Below, in pieces: positions 7,584-15,848 of a stretch of 22,754 nucleotides of DNA. Within the stretch, counting starts at the first letter, position 1; every line of letters starts with the position of its first letter. The translations under genes and the position numbers were made by a program. The notes under the pieces are model-generated. The model was not told where the DNA came from and made no database searches. It saw nothing but the letters and a program-made list of their open reading frames with translations. The DNA lies in assembly GCA_030612485.1 (NCBI GenBank), contig JAUWNS010000015.1, forward strand, positions 1 to 22,754. The letters are read 5' to 3'. The stretch is from Candidatus Bipolaricaulota bacterium. Its GTDB lineage: Bacteria; Bipolaricaulota; Bipolaricaulia; UBA7950; UBA9294.

Positions 7584-8708
7584 TCAACGGTCGATTTCCG
7601 GGGCGGCGATATTTAGGCTCAGCAGCATGTGCCCCACATCCGCGATATTCATTCCCCGAAGAAGGTTCTCCAGAGCTAATATGCCATGGGTGTAGGATGG
7701 GACACGATACGCGATCCGCTGGATTTTCTCGCTTCCATCAGACACGGCGTACGCTCCCAATTCTCCCCGAGCAGATTCCATCCGCACATACGTTTCTCCA
7801 GGAGGAATCTTCCACTTGAACGGGTTAGGCACCCGATTCCATGCCGGGCCTGTGGGTAGCTTATCCAAGACTTGCCGAATGATAGAGATGCTCTGTTCGA
7901 TCTCTCTTCGGATCACGATTGCCCGAGCATAGGCATCCCCGCCAGTCATGGTTGGAACCTGGAAGTCGAGGTCCGCATAGGCAGCATACGGCTCTTCTAT
8001 TCTCACATCCCGTTCAATGCCAGTGGCACGCAAACAACTGCCGGTCACCCCAAGGTGGAGCGCGTCCTCCTGGGTGAGCACACCAATCCCACTAGCTCTC
8101 TTACGAAAGACGCGGTTGTTGAAGAAGGTACTGTCGTAGTCGCGCAAGCTGCCTTCCAAACCATCAAGCGTTTGCCGTATTTTCGCTTCGAACCCCCCCG
8201 GCATGTCCCGCCGTACGCCGCCTGGCCAGATGTACATGTGATACACCCTCCCGCCGGCAATCATGTCAAACAGATCGATGAAGTAGTCACGCTGCACCAT
8301 GCTCCAGTGGCCGATCGTATCGAAACCAAGCTCATTGCCGTATGCCCATAACCAGGCCAGGTGGGACGTTAGGCGCGACATCTCCAGGGCCATCGTTCGC
8401 AGGTATTGAGCACGAGGAGGAACCTCCAGACCGGACAGCTCCTCGATCGCCATTGCGTACACCTGTTCATTGGGATCAGGGTCCATCACGTTGATTCGAC
8501 AGACGAACGGGAATCCCTGCAGGTAACGCACGTTCTCCAGCATCTTCTCAAATCCGCGGTGGAGAAAGCCCGGGTTAGCGACCGCCTCTTGGATCGTATC
8601 CCCCTCCACCGTTAGCGTAATGCTGAAATTCCCCACCATCCCAATATGCTGCGGGCCAAAATAGAGCGTTAATTGTCGTTCCTTCATCTTGGTGTCGCTT
8701 TCATTCAT
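7584..8708 (-). CDS. mbxL: MbxL/NuoD-like 49-kDa subunit of the membrane complex
   Basis: The 374-residue product belongs to the NuoD/[NiFe]-hydrogenase large-subunit family. It has the N-terminal FGPQH motif (17-21). At the place where hydrogenases have the first CxxC it has FPFVCRINVMDP with a lone C70, and its C-terminus ends in LNIAAPEIDR, like complex I (EVDR), instead of the second CxxC. It therefore cannot hold a NiFe centre and should act as a structural and coupling partner of the NuoB-like cluster subunit. The ATG overlaps the end of the NuoC-like gene by 8 bases, consistent with coupled translation. It is shorter than many NuoD proteins because the operon encodes NuoC separately. 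Confidence 0.93.
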   Translation of the reverse strand: MNESDTKMKERQLTLYFGPQHIGMVGNFSITLTVEGDTIQEAVANPGFLHRGFEKMLENVRYLQGFPFVCRINVMDPDPNEQVYAMAIEELSGLEVPPRAQYLRTMALEMSRLTSHLAWLWAYGNELGFDTIGHWSMVQRDYFIDLFDMIAGGRVYHMYIWPGGVRRDMPGGFEAKIRQTLDGLEGSLRDYDSTFFNNRVFRKRASGIGVLTQEDALHLGVTGSCLRATGIERDVRIEEPYAAYADLDFQVPTMTGGDAYARAIVIRREIEQSISIIRQVLDKLPTGPAWNRVPNPFKWKIPPGETYVRMESARGELGAYAVSDGSEKIQRIAYRVPSYTHGILALENLLRGMNIADVGHMLLSLNIAAPEIDR

Positions 8709-9168
8709 GCTCGAACATCCTCTCCGCGTATGCTTCCGTGTCGAAGTCTTTCTTCATCGGCGGCATCTCCTGCCAATCGGTCAGCAAGAACGGTATCAGC
8801 CGGGCATTGCCAACGAACCGCACGCCAAACATCTCGTGAATCTCCCGCTCGTAGGTCTGCGCATTCTCGAACAGGGGGATGAGACTTAGATATGTCGGGT
8901 CCGCTCGATCGATTCTTGTCTTCACCATCGCGTGGACGCCATCTTGATACGAGACGAGGTGATAGACAAGCTCGAACTCGTCGTTCTCAATCCAATCTAC
9001 GCAGGTAATGAATGACAGATGGCGAAAGCCTTCTTCCTTCATGAACGCGACAAGCGAGAAGACGCTGTCCTTGGGCAAACTAACAATGATCCGTTGGTGC
9101 CTCTGTACGGAAACACGGCTTCCGTCGTAGCGTTTCTCTATGTCCTGCTTGATCGTTTCTTCTCTCAT
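8701..9168 (-). CDS. mbxK: MbxK/NuoC-like 30-kDa subunit
   Basis: The 155-residue product carries the signature of the complex I 30-kDa subunit: YEREIHEMFGVRF followed near the C-terminus by PFLLTDWQEMPPMKKDF. It has no cofactor motif and is expected to be a structural part of the hydrophilic arm next to the NuoD-like subunit. The ATG overlaps the preceding stop as ATGA. Length and position match NuoC/MbxK homologues. Confidence 0.92.
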   Translation of the reverse strand: MREETIKQDIEKRYDGSRVSVQRHQRIIVSLPKDSVFSLVAFMKEEGFRHLSFITCVDWIENDEFELVYHLVSYQDGVHAMVKTRIDRADPTYLSLIPLFENAQTYEREIHEMFGVRFVGNARLIPFLLTDWQEMPPMKKDFDTEAYAERMFEHE

Positions 9169-9725
9169 GGTTGCACCACTACTGAAGCGGGTATGCTGTC
9201 GATGAATTCCTTCCCCAGCACCCGTTCCTGGTTCCTGCGGTAATAGCCGATGTTCTCCCTGTATCGCTTGTAACCATCGACCATCTCACCGTCGATCATC
9301 TTCCATAGCTTAGTCACAGCGATAAAGATGGCCTCGGGCCGCGGCATACATCCAGCGATCCATCCATCCACTGGGAGGTATCTATCAAGATGGTTGATCG
9401 TGTTATATGACGTGTGATACAGCCCTCCATCAATGGGACACGAACCGAACGCTACCAGGTATTTCGGGTCTGGCATCTGCTCGTAGGAAATGATAATCGC
9501 CCGCAGTGTCTTCACGGATACGTACCCAGTGATCAGAAATAGGTTAGCTTGCCTAGGTGTCGCCATCGGTTTTACCCCGAACCGCTCAGCGTCCCACCGG
9601 GCAGTGATCACCGGCGGGATCTCCATGATTCCACATCCGGTACAGAAATATGTTACCCAAAGAGAGTATTTCTCTCCCCATTTGTGAGGATCTTTGAGTG
9701 CCTTTTTTATATCAGCCCTATCCAC
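9165..9725 (-). CDS. mbxJ: MbxJ/NuoB-like subunit carrying the proximal [4Fe-4S] cluster
   Basis: The product is about 186 residues from the GTG start. It belongs to the NuoB/hydrogenase small-subunit family. The ligands are C28 and C31 in CTGCG, C96 in GSCPIDGG and C126 in GCMPRPE. The first pair is spaced CxxC, as in hydrogenases and Mbx/Mbh, instead of the tandem CC of classical complex I NuoB. It should pass electrons between the NuoI-like clusters and the site at the NuoD-like subunit. I chose GTG 9725 because AGGGGG lies 9 bases upstream, just inside the nuoH-like stop region. A longer frame starts at 9788 within the nuoH-like gene but has no support. Confidence 0.92.
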   Translation of the reverse strand: MDRADIKKALKDPHKWGEKYSLWVTYFCTGCGIMEIPPVITARWDAERFGVKPMATPRQANLFLITGYVSVKTLRAIIISYEQMPDPKYLVAFGSCPIDGGLYHTSYNTINHLDRYLPVDGWIAGCMPRPEAIFIAVTKLWKMIDGEMVDGYKRYRENIGYYRRNQERVLGKEFIDSIPASVVVQP

Positions 9726-9730
9726 ACTAA

Positions 9731-10636
9731 TCAGCCCCCTATGATCATCACGAGTATCAAACCAGATAACGCAAACAGTGTTGGCCACTTCCAGCAGTAC
9801 TTGAGGGCCTGATCAATCCTGAAGCGAGGGTAGACCGCGCCAATAAACACCCCGATTAGGAATACCCCCAGCATCTTGAGAAAGAACGTGCCTAGATTCG
9901 CGGCGCCCCCCAAGAACAGATCAACGAATAAAGCGATGACGATAAATAGGTGAAGGCCATGCTCTATGGTAGCCAGCGCAAGGTACTTACCACCAAACTC
10001 CACCTGCGGGCCGGAGGCGATCTCCTGTGGTGCTCCTACAATATCAAATGGGCGGATACCCAGCATCACCGGCAGAATCAGGAACATTGCGATCGCTGAC
10101 AGGGGAAAACGGAATACTCCCCAAGATAGGATGGACGCACTTTGTCCCTGGACAAAGCTCAGTATGGAAGTTGTCCCACTTTGCGTCATCACGGTCAGCA
10201 AGACAAGCAGGAAAGGGACCTCGTAACCCAAGGCTAGAGTCAGCTTTCGCGAGATTCCGAGCGATGCATTAGGGTTACCCGATGCTCCCGTTGACAGCGC
10301 CATCCCGATTGGGGAGATCAACATCAGGTAGATAAGCACCAGCAAGTCCCCTGAAGAACTAAGCGGGTGAATCCCTCCCACAGGAATGAATAACAGAGTT
10401 ACCAGTGAGCCTGCCAGCGCAATGATCAATCCCATATCGAAGATCATCCCATGCGAGATATTGCTGTGCTGAGTGAACAGCTTCACCAAATCAATTACAG
10501 GCTGATATAGTGGAGGCCCATAGCGTCGCTGGATGCGCGCTATTACTTTCCTGGATAGACCCATGAAAAAGACTGAGATCAATAGTGCGATAATTGGCAG
10601 AACAACAATCCAAACAATCCGCATCCCCATGGTCAT
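9731..10636 (-). CDS. mbxM: MbxM/NuoH-like membrane subunit
   Basis: A hydrophobic multi-span protein of about 301 residues, homologous to NuoH/MbhM, the subunit that joins the hydrophilic arm to the ion-pumping membrane arm. Characteristic segments include GLSRKVIARIQRRYGPPLYQ (26-45) on the first cytoplasmic loop and RPFDIVGAPQEIASGPQVEF followed by GGKYLALATIEH. The start at ATG 10636 overlaps the stop of the upstream antiporter gene as ATGA. The next in-frame ATG (10630) has better spacing to GGAG and may be used instead. A longer frame beginning at 10771 lies inside the upstream gene and is not credible. Confidence 0.92.
   Translation of the reverse strand: MTMGMRIVWIVVLPIIALLISVFFMGLSRKVIARIQRRYGPPLYQPVIDLVKLFTQHSNISHGMIFDMGLIIALAGSLVTLLFIPVGGIHPLSSSGDLLVLIYLMLISPIGMALSTGASGNPNASLGISRKLTLALGYEVPFLLVLLTVMTQSGTTSILSFVQGQSASILSWGVFRFPLSAIAMFLILPVMLGIRPFDIVGAPQEIASGPQVEFGGKYLALATIEHGLHLFIVIALFVDLFLGGAANLGTFFLKMLGVFLIGVFIGAVYPRFRIDQALKYCWKWPTLFALSGLILVMIIGG
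9735..9740 (-). promoter_or_regulatory. Ribosome binding site deciding the GTG start of the NuoB-like gene
   Basis: AGGGGG on the minus strand overlaps the last codons of the nuoH-like gene and lies 9 bases before GTG 9725. It favours this start over the longer in-frame start at 9788. Confidence 0.6.
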
Positions 10637-12492
10637 GGTCTCCACCCCAATAAGCCCATAAAGATCAATACGGCCAACAGCAGAACGATCCACAAGGCGT
10701 ATGTATTGATATTCCCCGCGTAGATCTTTCTTACCTGCTCGAAGAAGGCCGTGCTCTGTGTTGATATCCAACCGTAGAAATCATCGACTCTATCCCGTAA
10801 GTACGGTCTTATTATCCGATCCGCTTGGTCATAAAATCTCACACTGTGTTGATACTGTCCCACGGGGACCGGGGCACCAGCGGCGTAGTTATCATATTGG
10901 GTTACTTGCCGGGATCTGCGTGCAAGTGAGAACACACCATATACTGCTAGCCCCGCGGCAAGCACCGCTGCAAAGATGTTTATCATGTTGAGCTCTCCCA
11001 CAACATTAGGGACGCCAAACAGAGTGCTTTTTATCGGGCTGATCGAGAAGTAAGTTTCAATCAAGCCGACGACCCGTAGTGGAATGCCAGGGAAGATGCC
11101 GAATAGCAAGATCAATGCACCAAAGAACAGCATTGGAATCTGCATGGCGAGTGGAACCTCTTTCACATCCTTATGTTCCTCTGGAAGCTGACCGAGGAAG
11201 ATGTTGTGCAAGAACTTGAAGACCGATAGGATAGTGCCCCATGTTCCAATTAGTGCAGCGAAGGCAAGAAATGGATGGCTTTGCAGAATAAGTGCCTTAT
11301 AGATCAGCCACTTGGACACAAAGCTATTAGTCAATGGAATGCCGATAAACCCGCTTATACCGAGAAGACCGCCGATAAATGTAATTGGCATTCTCTTTGC
11401 TAGCCCACCTAGACGGTTGAGGTCTGTTATTCCGCCGGTGCGGTATTGCACCGCACCAACAACGAAGAAGAGCAACACTGTACAAATTGCATAGTTGAGA
11501 GTGTGGAAGATCCCTCCTGCTACCCCTAAACTGGAACCAAGTGCGATTCCCAGGATCATGTATCCACCTTGACCGATTCCGTGCCACGCGAGGAGTTTCT
11601 TCGCGTCGTGTTGAAGGAGTGCAATGAATGTGCCGATAATGATCGAGATCGCTCCGAGCCAAGCAAGGACGATGCTGAAGCTTATCCCATGGTAGTTAAA
11701 TCGTTGCAACATCCCGGATCCGATGAGTACATACATGGCAAGAAGGAACCCGTACACTCCCATCCGGGTGAGCATCCCCGAGAGGACAGCGGAAAATGGG
11801 GTTACAGATTCACTGTACGCATCGGGAAGCCAGGTATGGAATGGCACGATCGCGTTCTTGATCCCGAATGCCAAGCTGAACATCATCAGGATGAAGATCG
11901 CGTACCCAACTGTCGCTCCGGGAAGGATGGTCGTTAACGCAGCGATATCGACTGTCCCAAAGTTCACGTACAGGCTAACAATGGCAATCAGCATCGCCGA
12001 CGAACCTGCAATCGAGAACACGATGTACTTAAGCCCCGCGGAAAGCGCCTCTCTGCCATTAAGGCTGATCGACAGGAAGGTGCTGATGCTCATGATTTCC
12101 CACAGGATGTAGAACGTGAACAAATCACCGCTCAATACCACCCCCAGCATTCCCCCGTTCACGAGGAGGAACAGGAAGTAGAACAGATCGAGTCGCTTGT
12201 GATCCTTCATGTAAGGCAGCGAGTACATCAGCGCAAACAGACCAATCACGGAAATGGCAATCCCGAAGAACCAGGAGAGGGGCGTCAACCGAAATGATAG
12301 ATCGATCCCCAAGAACGGAAGGTGCGCGTACTGCACGGCAATCGTCTTTCCATACAGGGTTGCCAGCGTCACAAGCGGGAAGAGTGCCACTATGAACGAA
12401 TAGACGCTCCGCACTCGCGGGCGACTGTGGCCAATGACGATTCCCAACAAGGGAGCGAGGAGCCCGACGATGACAAGTATTCCTAGGATCAT
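10633..12492 (-). CDS. mbxH': MbxH'-like proton/sodium antiporter subunit with C-terminal extension (NuoL/HyfB type)
   Basis: The 619-residue product is the larger of two antiporter-like subunits. It has about 14 membrane segments and the ionisable residues expected for ion translocation: E132 in ILWEIMSIS (TM5), K212 in FGIKNAIVPFHTWLPDAYSE (TM7) and K394 in FVSKWLIYKA (TM12). After the core there is an extension with a soluble segment (TQYDNYAAGAPVP, then RIIRPYLRDRVDDFYGWIST) and a final membrane helix. This matches the lateral-helix/MbhI-like tail of MbxH' and replaces a separate mbhI gene. It starts one base after the preceding stop. Confidence 0.9.
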   Translation of the reverse strand: MILGILVIVGLLAPLLGIVIGHSRPRVRSVYSFIVALFPLVTLATLYGKTIAVQYAHLPFLGIDLSFRLTPLSWFFGIAISVIGLFALMYSLPYMKDHKRLDLFYFLFLLVNGGMLGVVLSGDLFTFYILWEIMSISTFLSISLNGREALSAGLKYIVFSIAGSSAMLIAIVSLYVNFGTVDIAALTTILPGATVGYAIFILMMFSLAFGIKNAIVPFHTWLPDAYSESVTPFSAVLSGMLTRMGVYGFLLAMYVLIGSGMLQRFNYHGISFSIVLAWLGAISIIIGTFIALLQHDAKKLLAWHGIGQGGYMILGIALGSSLGVAGGIFHTLNYAICTVLLFFVVGAVQYRTGGITDLNRLGGLAKRMPITFIGGLLGISGFIGIPLTNSFVSKWLIYKALILQSHPFLAFAALIGTWGTILSVFKFLHNIFLGQLPEEHKDVKEVPLAMQIPMLFFGALILLFGIFPGIPLRVVGLIETYFSISPIKSTLFGVPNVVGELNMINIFAAVLAAGLAVYGVFSLARRSRQVTQYDNYAAGAPVPVGQYQHSVRFYDQADRIIRPYLRDRVDDFYGWISTQSTAFFEQVRKIYAGNINTYALWIVLLLAVLIFMGLLGWRP

Positions 12493-12493
12493 G

Positions 12494-13969
12494 TTACAGC
12501 GCTCCCAACACTGATTGGATATAGGCCGATCTCTCCACGAGCCCGCTTGCCGCTTGCTGTAGCAGCCCAGTGATCATATGCGGATAAACCCCAATGGCGA
12601 TGATCAGCGCCGCAAGAATGGTGATTGGAATCAACGCGGATAGGGGAAGTTCTTGCACCGCTTCTCCACCCCCTGATTCGGTAAAGAACATGGTTTGCAG
12701 CAGCTTCATGAAGTATCCAACCTCGATCACTGTTGCCAACAATACCAGCACGATGAGGCTAGTGTAGGTCGCGCTGTGCTGTGCTAACGCCGCCCGCACG
12801 ATGGAGAATTTGCTCATGAACCCGGCAAATGGGGGCACACCGACAAGCGACAGAACAGCAATAGCGATCATCGCCCCGGTGATGGGCATCCTTCGCCCCA
12901 GTCCGGCAAGCGCTGATAGTTTCTTGGACCCCACGCGGTAGATGATGTACCCACTAGCGAGGAACAACAGGGCTTTGGCCAACGTGTGGCTGACGAGCTG
13001 AAACAGCGCCGCGAATACCCCGGCATCGCTGGCGATCCCGAATGCAAGCATGATCAACCCCATTTGTCCGATGCTTGAATAGGCGAGCAACCGCTTGATG
13101 TCGTCCCGCTGGCGGAAGGCGGACATCTCGCCCAGCAGCAGCGTTATCACGCCCAGGACAGCAAGGACAAGCATGATCCCATGGCCATCGAAGATGGTAT
13201 ACACGATTCGTGCCACAGCGTATGCCCCCGTCTCAATAGCGATTCCCGACAGGATCGCGCTCACTGAAGATGGAGCCGAAGAATGTGCATCGGGAAGCCA
13301 TGCATTCAAGGGGAAGATCGCTGCCTCCACCCCGAACCCGACGATGAGTAACGAGAGGGTCATGAACAGGAATGTGGGATCGGCCCCGGCTACGTGGGCG
13401 GCGATGTCGGCCATGTTCAGCGTGCCGAACATCCCGTACAGGAGGGCGATACCAATCAGGATAAATGCCGAGCCAATCGAGCCTTGAATGAGATACTTGA
13501 TCGCTGCCTCTGTGCCACCGCGGTCGCGGTTGTATCCGGTGAGCGCGTAGGAGGAGAGGCTCAGAATCTCGAAGAACACGAATAGGTTGAAAATATCGCC
13601 CGTGAGGACCATCCCTGTTGCTCCGGTGAGGAGGGTAAGAACGAGCATGTGGTACTTCTCCTTCGGCTCCTCACGAATGTATCCCACCCCGTAGACGGAG
13701 ACGAGAAACCCAACGAGAGAAATGAGAATTACCAGTCCCAAACCCAGCGGACCAACGACGAAGTTGATGGCGATAGGCGCTGTCCACCCACTGATGGAGA
13801 TCACGATCGGCGCTTGCATCACCTGCGAGAGGAGCGCGAGCGAAATCCCCAGATTGCTGAGCATGACGAGCGCTGGTATGTAGTAGGAAGCTTTCTTGCT
13901 GATCAGTCCGACAAGGGGGATCAAGAACGCGCCGAGGAACGGAAGAGCGATGAGTAACGTGGCTACCAT
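12494..13969 (-). CDS. mbxH: MbxH/MrpD-like antiporter subunit
   Basis: A 491-residue proton-conducting membrane transporter of the NuoM/MrpD family with about 14 spans. TM5 holds the conserved glutamate E134 (LFVFFEILSLS) and TM12 a lysine, K387 (FMSKFSIV). At the TM7 position normally occupied by lysine the sequence reads GFGVEAAIFPLNAWLPDAHS with E215; the other antiporter of this operon keeps lysine there. Together with the small Mrp subunits it should form the distal, probably sodium-linked antiporter module. The ATG overlaps the end of the MrpC-like gene by 7 bases. Confidence 0.92.
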   Translation of the reverse strand: MVATLLIALPFLGAFLIPLVGLISKKASYYIPALVMLSNLGISLALLSQVMQAPIVISISGWTAPIAINFVVGPLGLGLVILISLVGFLVSVYGVGYIREEPKEKYHMLVLTLLTGATGMVLTGDIFNLFVFFEILSLSSYALTGYNRDRGGTEAAIKYLIQGSIGSAFILIGIALLYGMFGTLNMADIAAHVAGADPTFLFMTLSLLIVGFGVEAAIFPLNAWLPDAHSSAPSSVSAILSGIAIETGAYAVARIVYTIFDGHGIMLVLAVLGVITLLLGEMSAFRQRDDIKRLLAYSSIGQMGLIMLAFGIASDAGVFAALFQLVSHTLAKALLFLASGYIIYRVGSKKLSALAGLGRRMPITGAMIAIAVLSLVGVPPFAGFMSKFSIVRAALAQHSATYTSLIVLVLLATVIEVGYFMKLLQTMFFTESGGGEAVQELPLSALIPITILAALIIAIGVYPHMITGLLQQAASGLVERSAYIQSVLGAL

Positions 13970-14319
13970 TTGAGCCCCCTAATCTTGTGCGTATCGAGCG
14001 TTTGGTAGTGCCCGTACACCCGGATTGCTAGGGCAAGAGCGAGGGCGGTGACCCCAAGCCCGATGACGATCGCCGTCAGGACGAGCGCCTGCGGTACTGG
14101 GTCGACCATCTTACTTGGATCAGTATACGTCCGGGTGATGATCGGGGCGGTCCGATTATGGATGTAGCCGATCGCGACCAAGAGAAGGTTCACTCCCGTG
14201 CCCAGGACGGTTAACCCAATAATGATCTTGATCAGGTTGCGTTTGCTAAGGACGGTGAATAGACCGATCAGGATCAGTCCCACTGCCCCAACGTACATCA
14301 TTGGATTTCCGATGGTCAT
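13963..14319 (-). CDS. mbxG: MbxG/MrpC-like small membrane subunit (NuoK family)
   Basis: The 118-residue product has three predicted membrane helices. The core (NLIKIIIGLTVLGTGVNLLL and DPVPQALVLTAIVIGLGVTA) is typical of MrpC/MnhC, the NuoK homologue of Mrp antiporters. In the complex it would sit between the NuoH-like and MrpD-like subunits. The ATGA overlap with the upstream gene and AGGAG 6 bases before the start support this reading. Confidence 0.92.
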   Translation of the reverse strand: MTIGNPMMYVGAVGLILIGLFTVLSKRNLIKIIIGLTVLGTGVNLLLVAIGYIHNRTAPIITRTYTDPSKMVDPVPQALVLTAIVIGLGVTALALALAIRVYGHYQTLDTHKIRGLKW

Positions 14320-15014
14320 CTTTCGCTCCTGCTCTCGAACATATTGGCCACGATTCCCGTAAGTTCCGCTCCCACCTTCAGTCCGATCGCCGCGTATAGG
14401 ATGGGAATAACGCCGGCGCTGAATAGAGCGAACACACTCCCTTTGGGAAGGAAGTTATTGAGGAAATACCCGCCGATTCCCAGCCCGATCAGACCGATGA
14501 TGACGAACGTGAGGCCGGCCAGGCTCTCCGTCACAGCAAGTGGTTTCTGATGCAAGCGGAACCCGGTATTGCCGAGGAACATCAACAAGAACGCCGAGGC
14601 GATCACTGATCCGCCTTGAAACCCTCCTCCTGGCGTGAGATGCCCGTGGAGAAAGATATATCCCCCGAAGAGGATTATCAGTGGAAACAAGAATTGTGAC
14701 CCACGGCGGACGATCAGGCTTGCCGGGGGCAGCCCCTGTTTGTCGTTTGGCTCTTTCTTGTCCCGCAATGAGAGGAATACCCCTACTCCAAGTGAGGCGA
14801 TAAACAACACTGTCACCTCTCCTAGTGTATCTAGCGCACGGTAGTTTAGAACGACCGATGTGACAATGTTCGACGCTCCGGTGTCAGCTACTCCGTGTTC
14901 GAGGTAGTAGTTTCCAACCTGCATCCGATCCTGGCCGAATGGGATGTGAGATAGAGAGAGTGCAAGCCCGACCGCGATCAAGGCAAGGATGCTGAAGCTT
15001 ACGAATGATCTCAT
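14316..15014 (-). CDS. mbxF: MbxF-like subunit: MrpA C-terminal segment (MbhE) fused to MrpB (MbhF)
   Basis: The 232-residue product has two parts. Residues 1-85 resemble the MbhE/MrpA C-terminal piece, with SVVLNYRALDTLGEVTVLFI (53-72). Residues 105-232 are an MrpB domain with HGHLTPGGGFQGG (123-135) and further membrane spans. The two are separate genes in mbh operons; the fused form fits an mbx-type operon. The role is inferred as part of the sodium/proton antiporter module. The start overlaps the previous stop (ATGA), and GGAGGT lies 8 bases upstream. Confidence 0.9.
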   Translation of the reverse strand: MRSFVSFSILALIAVGLALSLSHIPFGQDRMQVGNYYLEHGVADTGASNIVTSVVLNYRALDTLGEVTVLFIASLGVGVFLSLRDKKEPNDKQGLPPASLIVRRGSQFLFPLIILFGGYIFLHGHLTPGGGFQGGSVIASAFLLMFLGNTGFRLHQKPLAVTESLAGLTFVIIGLIGLGIGGYFLNNFLPKGSVFALFSAGVIPILYAAIGLKVGAELTGIVANMFESRSER

Positions 15015-15247
15015 TTCTCGTACCTCCCGGTCTTGCGGATGGCGATCACAAAGATGGCGGTAGTCAGTCCAGCACCGATCGCTGCCTCTGCCATCGCCAC
15101 GTCCGGCGCCTGCAACAGGTAGAACAGGGCAGATGCGATCAGGCTCACTGCGGCGCAGGCGACAACCGCAGCGATCAAGTCGTGGAAGATATACGCAGCC
15201 CCAGCAGCGATGAGCATCGCTACAGTGAGAATGGCGATGTAGATCAT
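15011..15247 (-). CDS. mbxD: MbxD-like small membrane subunit (MrpA C-terminal/MbhD type)
   Basis: The 78-residue product has three predicted helices and the segment LLQAPDVAMAEAAIGAG (44-60), whose D49 and E54 are characteristic of MbhD and the equivalent MrpA region. The start is ATG 15247, because it overlaps the MrpG-like stop as ATGA and has GGAGGAGG just upstream. An upstream in-frame start (15277) would add ten residues and is less likely. Confidence 0.88.
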   Translation of the reverse strand: MIYIAILTVAMLIAAGAAYIFHDLIAAVVACAAVSLIASALFYLLQAPDVAMAEAAIGAGLTTAIFVIAIRKTGRYEK

Positions 15248-15591
15248 CCTTCCTCCTCCTTGGGAATCTCCTGGCACTCCTCGAACTCCTGACAGCGGTC
15301 TACCACACTCTTATTCCACAGTCTTACTCCGCTCTTGTAGCTTGCCCGCGCTAATGCATGGGCGCTAATTGGGTTCGTAAGCAAGATAAACACCCCGATG
15401 ACGATCGCCTTCATCATCCAGTTCGGATGGACGAATCCCACTCCCAGGATGGTGGAAAACGCGCCCAACGTTGTGCACTTTGTCCCTGCCTGCAGGCGGT
15501 TGTACACATCGGGAAGACGGAAAATCCCTAAGCCCCCCAGGAAAAGAAACGCTGTCCCGATTCCAATCAAGATCTCGCCGAAGATGCGCAT
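15244..15591 (-). CDS. mbxC: MbxC/MrpG-like small membrane subunit
   Basis: The 115-residue product belongs to the MrpG/MnhG family: three helices with the family motif FRLPDVYNRLQAGTKCTTLG followed by LLTNPISAHALARA. It has an acidic C-terminal tail ending in KEEEG. The start ATG 15591 shares a base with the preceding stop (TGATG); a GTG one codon earlier is also possible. It is part of the Mrp-type module. Confidence 0.92.
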   Translation of the reverse strand: MRIFGEILIGIGTAFLFLGGLGIFRLPDVYNRLQAGTKCTTLGAFSTILGVGFVHPNWMMKAIVIGVFILLTNPISAHALARASYKSGVRLWNKSVVDRCQEFEECQEIPKEEEG

Positions 15592-15848
15592 CACACACCC
15601 CGTTCCATGTAGCGGGCCACCGCGAGGACCCCGATGAACCCGAGGACCGCGTATACCAACGCCACGTCCAAGTAGACCTGACGATCAAAGAACGAGGCAA
15701 GGAGAACCATCAACGCGATGGTGATGGTGACCGTGCCGTCCACTCCTACAACCCGATCAGAGGTCGTGGGACCTACTACTGCTCGTGCCAGACAGAGAGC
15801 AATTCCCGCTGCACTAAACGACAAGAATAACAGCCATAGCCAGGTCAT
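15591..15848 (-). CDS. mbxB: MbxB/MrpF-like small membrane subunit
   Basis: The 85-residue product has three helices and the MrpF/MnhF signature GPTTSDRVVGVDGTVTITI followed by YLDVALVYAVLGFIGVLAVARY. The start overlaps the end of the MrpE-like gene as ATGA. Length and order match mrpF in Mrp and mbx clusters. Confidence 0.92.
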   Translation of the reverse strand: MTWLWLLFLSFSAAGIALCLARAVVGPTTSDRVVGVDGTVTITIALMVLLASFFDRQVYLDVALVYAVLGFIGVLAVARYMERGV

